Below are positions 32,270 through 40,500 of a DNA stretch of 64,000 nucleotides, piece by piece (the first letter of the stretch is position 1; each line of letters starts with the position of its first letter). The notes below the pieces were generated by a model, which saw only the letters and a list, made by a program, of their open reading frames with translations, made no database searches and was not told where the DNA came from. Both the position numbers and the translations under genes were made by a program. Source of the stretch: Pygmaiobacter massiliensis (GTDB lineage Bacteria > Bacillota > Clostridia > Oscillospirales > Ruminococcaceae); the NCBI RefSeq assembly GCF_900199435.1, contig NZ_OAML01000003.1:1629166-1693165 (forward strand), read 5' to 3'.

Positions 32270-33141
32270 AAATCTGTTTTATTGGTGCCGGGGTATTGGT
32301 TGCCCTCGGCCTTTTCTTTTTTCTTTGCGAAATCACAGGAATGCCCACCCGGCGCGTGTCTAGTGCAGTACGCCGTGTGCTGAAAGATAAGCGAAAATCG
32401 GAACAGTCTACTTTCTCGAATTTCCTAGACCGACTAGCGCAGCCAATATCCAAACACTTTCCATTTTCGGAGCATCAACTGGAGAAGGTGCAGCAATCGC
32501 TTGATAGTTGCAATAGCAAAGTATCGGCACGACTGTATCTTAGCCAGTGCATGGTAAGAGCTGTTGTTCTGTTTTTAGTGGCTGCGCTTGCATCGCTGGT
32601 GGCAAAGCCGGTTATGGTAATCGCGCTTGTCGGGCCTTTATGGGTATACGATGCAGAAAAGAAAAAAATTGATAGGCTGACGCAAGATTACAAAACAGAG
32701 ATTGAAAATGAGCTTGCCGGTTTTGTTCATACGATACTGGCAGAACTGGCAGGTAGCCGCGATATTTTGCGTATGCTGCGAGAGTACATTCCAACGGCAG
32801 GCCCAGCACTAGGCAAGGAACTTGCAATAACAGTTGCAGATATGGAGAGTGGCACTTACGAAACGGCACTGACCCGCCTGGGAACGCGCGTCAACTCTTC
32901 TGTAATGAATGACGTTGTGAGAGGTTTGATTGACGCTGTACGAGGCAACGATGTGAGAACCTACTTTAAGATGCTTGGTTACGATTTAAAACAGCTGGAG
33001 CTAAAGAACATGAAATTAAAAGCACAAAAGTGTGTGCCGAAGATAAATGCTTGTTCCGTAGCTTTGCTGGGCAGTATTGTAATGCTCTTTATCGGGGTGC
33101 TAAGTATTTATATCTTCATCAGCTCCCGACCTCTGTATTAA
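32266..33141 (+). CDS. tadC: TadC-like pilus platform protein (GspF domain)
   Basis: A 291-residue partner of TadB with the same topology: N-terminal helix, basic linker (RRVSSAVRRVLKDKRKSEQS), helices near residues 90-125, a GspF-type domain (ENELAGFVHTILAELAGS, ALTRLGTRVNSSVMND) and a C-terminal helix (VALLGSIVMLFIGVLSIYIFI). Gene order TadA-TadB-TadC is that of Tad loci. Overlap with TadB indicates coupled translation. Confidence 0.85.
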   Translation: MKICFIGAGVLVALGLFFFLCEITGMPTRRVSSAVRRVLKDKRKSEQSTFSNFLDRLAQPISKHFPFSEHQLEKVQQSLDSCNSKVSARLYLSQCMVRAVVLFLVAALASLVAKPVMVIALVGPLWVYDAEKKKIDRLTQDYKTEIENELAGFVHTILAELAGSRDILRMLREYIPTAGPALGKELAITVADMESGTYETALTRLGTRVNSSVMNDVVRGLIDAVRGNDVRTYFKMLGYDLKQLELKNMKLKAQKCVPKINACSVALLGSIVMLFIGVLSIYIFISSRPLY

Positions 33142-33151
33142 GGAGAATAAC

Positions 33152-33559
33152 ATGAAGCATTTGAAAAACAACCGAGGCAGTGTCCTCATTGAATTTTTAG
33201 TAGTCTTTTTATGTTTCATGCTCTGCATTGCTTTTGCGCTTGCTATTTTACCGGCGTTCACTCAAAAGCAAAAGCTGGACGATGCAGCCGAGAAAATCAT
33301 GCGGCTTGCAGAGCTGCGCGGCAACACCGGCACACACTTGCAGATGAAAGTGGACGAGTTGAAGGCAGAAACAGGAATCGACTTCACCGCTTCTTTTGAA
33401 GGCACGGACTGGCTGAATGCAGCTGGAGAGGTTCAACTCGGCCATGATATTAAGCTGGAGCTTGTTAGCTCCGCAGACATCGGATTTTATACCTTCGCTT
33501 CTATCAGCGTACCGATTCATTCCAGGCAGTCGGGTACAAGTGAAAAATACTACAAATAG
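33152..33559 (+). CDS. TadE-like pseudopilin (DUF4320-like)
   Basis: A 135-residue protein that begins MKHLKNNRGSVLIEFLVVF, with the short basic leader, Gly and +5 Glu of TadE-type prepilins, followed by a single hydrophobic helix (~10-32) and an outer domain (WLNAAGEVQLGHDIKLELV). It would be cut by the element's prepilin peptidase and form a minor pilus component. It lies 10 bp after TadC; an AT-rich pair of cargo genes then interrupts the locus. Confidence 0.78.
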   Translation: MKHLKNNRGSVLIEFLVVFLCFMLCIAFALAILPAFTQKQKLDDAAEKIMRLAELRGNTGTHLQMKVDELKAETGIDFTASFEGTDWLNAAGEVQLGHDIKLELVSSADIGFYTFASISVPIHSRQSGTSEKYYK

Positions 33560-33598
33560 CACAAAAATCTATTAAAATGTTAATGTGTATTTCACCCA

Positions 33599-33638
33599 TT
33601 GACAGTTATTGAAATAAATGTTAAAGTTAGGATAAACT
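33599..33638 (+). promoter_or_regulatory. Promoter(s) of the AT-rich cargo genes
   Basis: TTGACA (33599-33604) with TAAAGT 17 bp later, and TTGAAA (33609-33614) with TAAACT 18 bp later, are two overlapping sigma-A-type candidates before the secreted protein gene. Confidence 0.6.
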
Positions 33639-33703
33639 AGAGCACGTGCAAAGGAATCGGTTCGTTAGTCAACACCTTTATGTTGAAAATGAAGGAGGCT
33701 TTT

Positions 33704-34405
33704 ATGAAAAGGTTTTTAGCAATTGGATTAACGCTCGCAATCATTTTTACGCTTGTCGTTCCAGTTTCGGCAGCAATGGTAGGGGATACTTCTGATGGTA
33801 TGCACTGTGAGTATGTCATGGACGGCAATGTAGTTGTTGAAAATGCCAAGTGGATGAACCAAGGTGAAATTTTATGGCGAAGCCAGCGCACGGTAAAGCC
33901 AGATGGATCTAGCGCACTGGTAATTGAGCAAGGTGGCGTAAAAGAAGTAATCGATAGCGATGTGGATTATAGTTCGTTTTATGCTATGGCTCAAGCTGGA
34001 AAAATTGAAAAAGAGAGGACTGGCTTATTTGCTCGAGCTGTAAACGTAGAAGATTCCAGCATTTTTAAACATACTTATTTAGCAGCTAATTCGGTAACTA
34101 TAACAAGAAACCAGTTAGCTCAAGATATTATTTCGGGTTCGATTACTATAGCCACGGGTGCTATCGCGCTGCGCCTGACAAGAAATAGTGTAATGGCTGA
34201 TTTAGCCGGTGTGGTTGCTGGAGCGATTGCTGCCAATGCTTTCAGGCAGTTGCCGGATCAGGTAACGGTTAATGCCACTACATATTTAGTGCATTTTGTT
34301 CATGACGGCGTGTATTATTGTCACTGCTATCATAGCAAGACAACTGAAAAATACGGAGCGACTACAAAGTCCTATACGCATCGATACGAAGCGGTAGGTG
34401 GCTAA
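33704..34405 (+). CDS. Secreted protein of unknown function (cargo)
   Basis: A 233-residue protein with a clear signal peptide (MKRFLAIGLTLAIIFTLVVP, cut probably after VSA) and a Gly/Ala-rich hydrophobic stretch later (~145-185: IISGSITIATGAIALRL and LAGVVAGAIAANAF). The tail YYCHCYHSK is Cys/His-rich. AAGGAGG at 33692 is an excellent ribosome-binding site and the gene has its own promoter and terminator. I do not recognise the family. The hydrophobic middle could insert into membranes; a bacteriocin-like or surface role is only a guess. Confidence 0.6.
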   Translation: MKRFLAIGLTLAIIFTLVVPVSAAMVGDTSDGMHCEYVMDGNVVVENAKWMNQGEILWRSQRTVKPDGSSALVIEQGGVKEVIDSDVDYSSFYAMAQAGKIEKERTGLFARAVNVEDSSIFKHTYLAANSVTITRNQLAQDIISGSITIATGAIALRLTRNSVMADLAGVVAGAIAANAFRQLPDQVTVNATTYLVHFVHDGVYYCHCYHSKTTEKYGATTKSYTHRYEAVGG

Positions 34406-34436
34406 TATTTAAACAAGCGTAGAGGATGTTATCCTT

Positions 34437-34479
34437 AAAAAGGAGGTCTTTGCCAGATGAATGCAAAGGCCTCCTTTTA
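34437..34479 (+). terminator. Terminator between the two cargo genes
   Basis: AAAAGGAGG-CTTTGC and GCAAAG-CCTCCTTTT arms form a long stem with one mismatch and a T tract. Confidence 0.8.
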
Positions 34480-34524
34480 AAATTACCCTATTTCAGCATT
34501 TTTAGTAAAGGAGACATGTGTCCT

Positions 34525-35220
34525 ATGAGAATTTTTAATGTTAGCATTTCTATACGTCCTAGAGGCTGGCTTACCGATCAGGAAATTTATAATTACTATA
34601 ACGAAAAATTACGATTTGGCTGGGAGTTATGGTTTAATGGAACCGTTTTTGATATCTTTTCTCTACGGAAGCCTTCTGAAACTAGTATGTATATTTTCGG
34701 TGGCTCTGAAGATTTACCAAATCTTCAGAGCATGAACTGTAGGCGCATTCATTTAATGGAACATAAAAATTTATTATTATTGGTAGAACCAAAAACAGAA
34801 GGGATAACCTCTGTAGGCCGGATAAATCCTAATATTCAAAAGCACGCCTGCAAAGTGGAATTAAGCATGGCGATTGTGTTGTGCTTTTTGTATAATGTTT
34901 TGACACTCAGAAGTATGCATGACTGGAATGTTCCAATGGCCTTAGTTATTGCAGTTTGTATTATATTATGGAGTAGTCCTCTATCGATGGTCGTTAGCTA
35001 TATAAGAAGCCGCCAAGACAAGGAGAATGTTTCTCAAATAAAAGCGACGATATTTTCCAAGGTTTGTACAGTTCTAAGTGCAATAGGTCTCTTTATGCCT
35101 ATTGCTTGGCATTTTCAGAATGTGTGGGGATTTCTTGGAGTGGTTATTATTATTACATTTGGTACCGCAATAGGAAAATATTTTGATAATAAAAGGATAA
35201 AAGAAAAGATGAACTTATGA
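34525..35220 (+). CDS. Membrane protein of unknown function (cargo)
   Basis: A 231-residue protein with a ~100-residue soluble N-terminal region (ISIRPRGWLTDQEIYNYYNE, FGWELWFNGTVFDIFS) and four membrane helices in pairs (~115-155 and ~180-220), ending in a basic tail. AAAGGAG at 34507 favours the ATG at 34525 over one at 34516. It is markedly more AT-rich than the Tad genes on both sides, as is its secreted neighbour, so the two probably arrived together. It could be a partner or immunity protein for that neighbour, but no family is recognised. Confidence 0.55.
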   Translation: MRIFNVSISIRPRGWLTDQEIYNYYNEKLRFGWELWFNGTVFDIFSLRKPSETSMYIFGGSEDLPNLQSMNCRRIHLMEHKNLLLLVEPKTEGITSVGRINPNIQKHACKVELSMAIVLCFLYNVLTLRSMHDWNVPMALVIAVCIILWSSPLSMVVSYIRSRQDKENVSQIKATIFSKVCTVLSAIGLFMPIAWHFQNVWGFLGVVIIITFGTAIGKYFDNKRIKEKMNL

Positions 35221-35249
35221 TAAATAAGTATTGCCATATATAATCATTT

Positions 35250-35280
35250 AAAAGAGTAGGATTTAAATCCTACTCTTTTT
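35250..35280. terminator. Terminator after the cargo genes
   Basis: AAAAGAGTAGGATTT and AAATCCTACTCTTTT make a perfect 30-bp palindrome followed by T residues. Confidence 0.88.
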
Positions 35281-35309
35281 TATTAATTTCAGGAAGGAAA
35301 TGAAATAAA

Positions 35310-35774
35310 ATGTTGAACGTTGTATCACTTCTTGGCCGCCTGGTAGCAGACCCCGAACTTCGGCGTACTCCTAACGGCGTATCGGTTACTACTTTTACCC
35401 TTGCCGTTGACCGCAATTTCGTAAAGGCTGGATCTGAACGTCAGACAGACTTTATTGACATTGTGGCATGGAGAAACACGGCAGAGTTTGTATGTAAGTA
35501 TTTTCAGAAAGGCTCCATGATGGCAGTGCAGGGCAGTATTCAGACCCGAACCTACGAGGACAAGGAAGGCAACAAACGCAAGGCGTTTGAAATCCTGGCC
35601 GACAACGTGTTTTTTGCTGGCTCCAAAAACACATCAACCAGTCACGCCAACACAAATGCCGAAAACGGAGAGCCGCAGCCTGGTAACGCAGCAGCTCCAA
35701 CAGCACCTGTTTTCTCACAGGGTTCGACAGAAGAGTTTGCTGTTGTGACAGACAACGAAGACTTGCCGTTTTAA
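35310..35774 (+). CDS. ssb: Single-stranded DNA-binding protein
   Basis: A 154-residue OB-fold protein with LNVVSLLGRLVADPELRRTP, TLAVDRNF, and the DIVAWRNTAEFVCKYFQKG core, an acidic/low-complexity linker and the C-terminal tip DNEDLPF that recruits replication proteins. Conjugative elements often carry their own SSB to coat the transferred strand. It stands between the cargo genes and a pilin-like gene, with TTCAGGAAGGAAATG upstream. Confidence 0.93.
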   Translation: MLNVVSLLGRLVADPELRRTPNGVSVTTFTLAVDRNFVKAGSERQTDFIDIVAWRNTAEFVCKYFQKGSMMAVQGSIQTRTYEDKEGNKRKAFEILADNVFFAGSKNTSTSHANTNAENGEPQPGNAAAPTAPVFSQGSTEEFAVVTDNEDLPF

Positions 35775-35795
35775 GCTCCAGCAGGGAGGGATTTA

Positions 35796-36317
35796 ATGAA
35801 GGCATTAAAAAAGAATGATGGTTCAGCAATGCCACTTTTCATAGTGGGAATTTTTTTTATCCTTGCTCTGGTCGCTGTGATTTATCAAAATAGCACGATG
35901 ATAACGACAGGCCGCAGCGTGAAGGCAGCCATGCAAAAGGTAGCCTTGAATGCCATTACACAAAACAGTGAAGAAACGTATCCTTCAAAGCGCGAAGGAT
36001 ACACCGGCGCATATGAAAAGCAGTTTGACTGGAACCCGGCAGTAGAAAACATCGACCCAGCAAACCAAATTACAGAAATGCTACATCTTATCCCGGAAGG
36101 CACCGCCCTGGTGAAACGCAGCGCAGCCGGTGCAGAGCTATACCGGCTTGATACAATCCAGCTTACAGTGGAGAACACCGAGTTTTTAAATAGCAGCAAG
36201 GGGATAAAGGCAACTATGAGCCTTAACCTTGTTATCCCGGTCAAATACCCATTAATGGAAGAGCGGCCCATCACAATCCCAATTAAGGCAACTGCTGAAA
36301 ACAAGATGAAATTTTAA
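35796..36317 (+). CDS. Pseudopilin-like protein of the Tad locus
   Basis: A 173-residue protein whose N-terminus (MKALKKNDGSAMPLFIVGIF, then FILALVAVIYQ) has a short basic leader, a small-residue cleavage region and a hydrophobic helix like TadE/TadF or TadG pseudopilins, but without the +5 Glu. The remainder is a soluble outer domain (TIQLTVENTEFLNSSKGIKA). It lies in the Tad region next to ssb. A minor pilin or secreted accessory role is inferred from topology and position. Confidence 0.6.
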   Translation: MKALKKNDGSAMPLFIVGIFFILALVAVIYQNSTMITTGRSVKAAMQKVALNAITQNSEETYPSKREGYTGAYEKQFDWNPAVENIDPANQITEMLHLIPEGTALVKRSAAGAELYRLDTIQLTVENTEFLNSSKGIKATMSLNLVIPVKYPLMEERPITIPIKATAENKMKF

Positions 36318-36319
36318 AG

Positions 36320-36342
36320 GGCCGGGACCAATGGTCCCAGCC
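36320..36342. repeat. Element palindrome copy 7
   Basis: Core GGGACCAATGGTCCC with GGCC/AGCC flanks, directly after the pseudopilin stop. No long T run follows, so terminator function is weak here. Confidence 0.86.
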
Positions 36343-36365
36343 CTCTTAGAAAGGAACGTGAGAGA

Positions 36366-36638
36366 TTGGAAAGCGTAAACTTTTGGCTCTACGTTATATT
36401 TTATGTGTGCCTGGCCCTAATATGGCTCTTGATTATAATTCCCGGCTTCTGGACTATGGCGAAAGAAAAGCTGACAGAGTACCTGTCAGCGATTGTTTCT
36501 AAGGAGTTGGAGAGCAAATGCGACGAGATTTTAGAAAATCAAAAGCAGATAATGAAAAGAATGGGGAACGGTAATTTACAGGGAGAAGGTTGGGACAAAT
36601 TGTTCCAGCCCTCGCAAGCACCAAAAAAATGTGAGTAA
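36366..36638 (+). CDS. Small membrane protein with coiled-coil tail
   Basis: A 90-residue protein starting at a TTG (36366) after AGGAACGTGAGAG. Residues 5-27 form a membrane helix (FWLYVIFYVCLALIWLLIII) and 33-62 a charged helix (EYLSAIVSKELESKCDEILE). Palindrome copy 8 lies in its last codons (GWDKLFQPS). Function is unknown; similar single-helix proteins accompany Tad and conjugation genes. Confidence 0.5.
   Translation: MESVNFWLYVIFYVCLALIWLLIIIPGFWTMAKEKLTEYLSAIVSKELESKCDEILENQKQIMKRMGNGNLQGEGWDKLFQPSQAPKKCE
36588..36610. repeat. Element palindrome copy 8, in the 3' end of a coding gene
   Basis: Core GGGACAAATTGTTCC, one base away from perfect symmetry, with GGTT/AGCC flanks. Confidence 0.75.
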
Positions 36639-36726
36639 CATTAGGCGAGAAGCACATTGACACTCTACGCAGCCGCGCCCTATAATGAGGGTAAGCGAAT
36701 GGTAGGAAAATAAAGGAGTGAATGGA

Positions 36727-37296
36727 ATGACATACAAACAGAAAAAGTACGCGCTTTGCACCGGTATCCTTGCAGCCACAGTCTTAGTGATTGGCGCAGC
36801 CGCCGCAGTAGCGCAGCATAGTGTAAAGCAAGAGCTGCCGGTGGCAAGTGCCGTGGCAAGCAGCAGCGAGGCTGCCAGCGCAGCGAGCAGCACCCCGGCA
36901 ACCAGCAAACCAATAAAAGAGAGTGCAGCCTCTTCTACTGCCCAGGCGGCAGCTACGGCAAAGCCTACCGAGAAACCGGCAGCGAAGCCGACCCAGGCAC
37001 CGTCCCCGAAAGCAACCGCAAAGCCCGCAGAGAAGCCGGTAGCGAAACCGACCCAGGCACCGGCTGCACCTGCACCGACTGCTGCCCCGGTCGCACCTGC
37101 ACCGACCGCAGCACCCCCAGCACCGCCCGCACCTACACCCGCGCCCCCGGCTCCCACCCCAGCACCCCCGGCTCCGCAGCACTACCACGGCAACGGCACT
37201 GATGCCGGTGTCTGCCCGGTATGTGGTTCGCATTACTCTCCCACAGTGGATATGAGCGGTGACGACGGAGCGCAAGATTTGGGTGATTTGTCTTAA
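36727..37296 (+). CDS. Pro/Ala/Thr-rich membrane-anchored protein with CxxC ending
   Basis: A 189-residue protein with one N-terminal helix (~8-28, YALCTGILAATVLVIGAAAA), a Ser/Ala-rich stretch and a long Pro-Ala-Thr-Lys region with repeats such as KPTEKPAAKPTQAP and PAPPAPTPAPPAP. The C-terminal end has CPVCGSHYSPTVDMS, a possible zinc or disulfide site. The Pro-rich part would span the cell wall. AAAGGAG at 36713 favours the ATG at 36727 over a GTG at 36718. It may be a wall-spanning Tad component; no family is recognised. Confidence 0.6.
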   Translation: MTYKQKKYALCTGILAATVLVIGAAAAVAQHSVKQELPVASAVASSSEAASAASSTPATSKPIKESAASSTAQAAATAKPTEKPAAKPTQAPSPKATAKPAEKPVAKPTQAPAAPAPTAAPVAPAPTAAPPAPPAPTPAPPAPTPAPPAPQHYHGNGTDAGVCPVCGSHYSPTVDMSGDDGAQDLGDLS

Positions 37297-37309
37297 CAAA
37301 AAAGATAGC

Positions 37310-37340
37310 AAAAAGCACTGATATTTCATCAGTGCTTTTT
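37310..37340 (+). terminator. Terminator after the Pro-rich protein gene
   Basis: AAAAAGCACTGAT (37310-37322) pairs with ATCAGTGCTTTTT (37328-37340). Confidence 0.85.
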
Positions 37341-37362
37341 CTTTTGCAGAAAAATAAGAGGT

Positions 37363-37581
37363 ATGACAATGACAATCATCGAAGCAACCTTCCGTATTTT
37401 TTGCGTTGGGATAGTATTCTTGGCTTTTTGGGCCGCACTTGATTTAATGGCCAGCGACGCCAATGGTGCCTGTCAGAAATTAAAGTTGTGTTTACTTTTG
37501 GCTGTATGCTATGGAGTCATTTTTCTCATCAGTATATTAGCGCTCTATCTTCCACACTTATTATTAATATCCACAATGTAG
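37363..37581 (+). CDS. Small two-helix membrane protein
   Basis: A 72-residue protein with helices around residues 8-30 (FRIFCVGIVFLAFWAALDLM) and 42-68 (LCLLLAVCYGVIFLISILAL). AAATAAGAGGT precedes the start. It ends 15 bp before the giant secreted protein gene and overlaps its ribosome-binding site, so the two are likely co-expressed. Function is not known. Confidence 0.5.
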   Translation: MTMTIIEATFRIFCVGIVFLAFWAALDLMASDANGACQKLKLCLLLAVCYGVIFLISILALYLPHLLLISTM

Positions 37582-37596
37582 AAAGGAGGAAACCAA

Positions 37597-40500
37597 TTGC
37601 GATTCAAAAAAGCACTTTCAGCCCTTGCCGCCCTGGTTCTAGCCGTTAGCTTGCCGGTGATTCAGCCGCACGCTGCGGGGCCGTCACTCTCTGCCGACCA
37701 GCAATGGATTGAGGGGTTAAACACTGGCATGGAGTATATTACCGAAGTAACGTACAACGAGCAGGGCTGCGCGGCAGCAAATAACCCCTATTGGACAACG
37801 CTCAACAAAGTGGGTACTAGACCAGACGGCAGTAAATACGCGGCCCCAGCTTTGGTTGAAGGGCACAAGTTGCAGGTTGCTTCTGCTTGGTACGGAAAAA
37901 ACGTGTATTTTCGCACCAAAGGGACTTCCGGCCCTGGCACGGTAATTCAAATCCCGGAGTATTCGCAACTGCAAGAACCGTATAAAAGAAGCATTAAGGT
38001 TCTTAATGCTTTTTCTGCTGATACAGGAAACAGTTTCTATGGTTTTTACATTTCCAGCATTACGAATGAAAATGGCTATCTGGTGGGAACGAATGAAAAT
38101 ATAAATATCCATATGGCGAAAGTGGACATTGCGGCCTTCAATAAAGTGCCCAACAACTACCTTACCGACGCAGAAGGCAATTACATTTACGACCTAGTGG
38201 CAATCGGTGCATACACCGATGCAGAGCCGGACTTGTCGGGAGCAGCCGCCTGGGCACTCAAACGGTATATCCAGGAGGGTTACGGATTTCTAGTCGGCCA
38301 CGATACCATATACGGATATGGCGGTGTGAATCCCGACCCCAATTACCAGCCCGACCCCAACAGCACGACCACCCCAATGTATGAGCTGAACACCAACAAC
38401 AACGGCCACTGGAACATGAACTGGCTCATGGGTGTCAATAAGCTATACACCGAAGCCAGCCCATACGAAGCAGCGTCGCTGATTCTTAACATTGGCGATT
38501 GGCACGACAAAAGCACTTTGTATGGCGACCACGGCAAAGAGAACACAATATCATCGTTGAGAATTAAGGCAGTTAGCCCCGGAGACCCTCTTATCAACGT
38601 AGATGCAAGATGCCCCACAAACTACCCATATAGCACCTATCACGATGGTGCTAAATATGCCGTAGGTGAGCTGTTGGACGCGGGTGCAACCCATACCAAC
38701 CAGCAAATTGCATATGGCAAGGTGTGGCTGGATTTTGCGTCCAACAGCACCGGCGGCAAGCTCGTCACTGACCGCAATGCTGGGCTGACCGGCACCAACA
38801 ATTTCTACTTAACTACCAACGGCAACTTCGGCCTCATGCAGATAGGCCACAGCAAAGATAATCTGACTGCTGCAAAAACAGATGAATGCCGTATCCTGGC
38901 AAACACCATTTTGTACCTCTCGCAGCGTGAGCCGTGCGCCGTGTGCCAGAGCCGCCAGGGCGGCAATAAAACGGTTCATGCCGTGACCCGAATTTCATCA
39001 GCCGAAGAGCTGGCGAAAATCGGCAATCCGGCGTATTGGTACACCTACCCCTTGACCGGCTGCTATGTCCTACTTAACGACGTAACGCTGCCGGAAGATT
39101 GGAAACCGATTGAAAACTTCCGAGGGCATTTCGATGCTGCCGGACACAAGGTCATAACCAACGGCAAGCCCCTCTTTCAGCAGTCTGGTGTGCTGGGACT
39201 GAATCCGGGCGGCTGGAACCTGGGCACGTCGCCCGACCGGGGTTTTAATCTCATTAGCGGTGCGCTGGGCATTACGACCGGCACAGCGCGCGTGGAAGGC
39301 CATCTGGGCCAGCTTTTCGGCACAGACAGCAGCGTGGAATATGGCGGCTATACCGTCAAGATTACCGGCTCGGACGGCAAGACCTACGATTGCACTGTAA
39401 ACCGCGAGGGCAAATACGTTGTAAGCAACTTGCCCTGCACCGGCGTGAAAATGACCGCACAGGTCTTTGACGCTGCCGGGCAGGAAGTAACCGAATACGG
39501 CAGCATATATGCGAAGGTAGCGCCGACCGCCTGGGACGCAAACGAAACGGTGCAGCTCCGGCTGGAATCCGACACGGTGCGCCCGGTGCCCAACCAGACA
39601 GTGTATGAGGACAGCGACGCGGTTTTTGTGGGTGGTATCAATTCCTCGGTGATACCCCAGCGCATTACCTGGCAATACCGCGCCGGAGCCGGTGACAACT
39701 GGCGCAACGTTTCGGACACGCTCGATTTTTCCGCAGCCGTTGCCCCGCCGGAAATCATTGACGCGGCAAGCCCATACGTCGAAACCCGCATGACCATCAA
39801 AGATGCGCAAATCCCTCTGGACAAAATGCAGTTTCGTGTGGTCTTTGTGCTGGACGGCAACACCTACAATTCTTTCGATGCCAAGACCGCCAAAGCAGCC
39901 GGATTACTCCGGGTGCTGGAACGGCCTTACAAGCTGGAACCCATTCAGGACGTTTCCGGCTGGGAAGGTGACACCGTTGACCTGGTCGCAAACTTCACCT
40001 ATTACCGCAAGCTGCATGGTTCAGAGAAATGCGGATATTACCACGGCGCACCACTTTACTTCTCACCAGATTGCCAGATGCCCGATGAAGTAGAAGTGCG
40101 CTGGCAATTCCGTGGCGGGCCAGACTGCACCTGGGAGAACGTTGAAGGTTCGCCACTGATTGGCAGTCACAAAGCGTGGGTCAGTTACAGCGAGTACATG
40201 GGCCAGCCTACAAGCAGCAATGGGTATGAGAGTACCGCATACCTGCGGCTGGAAAATCTAAGCACCGACGTGACCGGCTATGAGTTCCGTGCGGTGCTGG
40301 AATACAAAAAGAAAAACCGGCGCTTTGAAACCGATAAGGTGGCCGTACCGGGCGCGACCGGCAAAGTGACGGTAACGCCACGGCTGCTGATGTGCAGCAC
40401 ACAGCCGAAAAATTCGCCGCTCCTGGAAGTCAGCGGCGACGTTATCCCCGGCAAGCACAAATATACAGCGCAGTTCATCTACACCGCACCGGCTCCTGGC

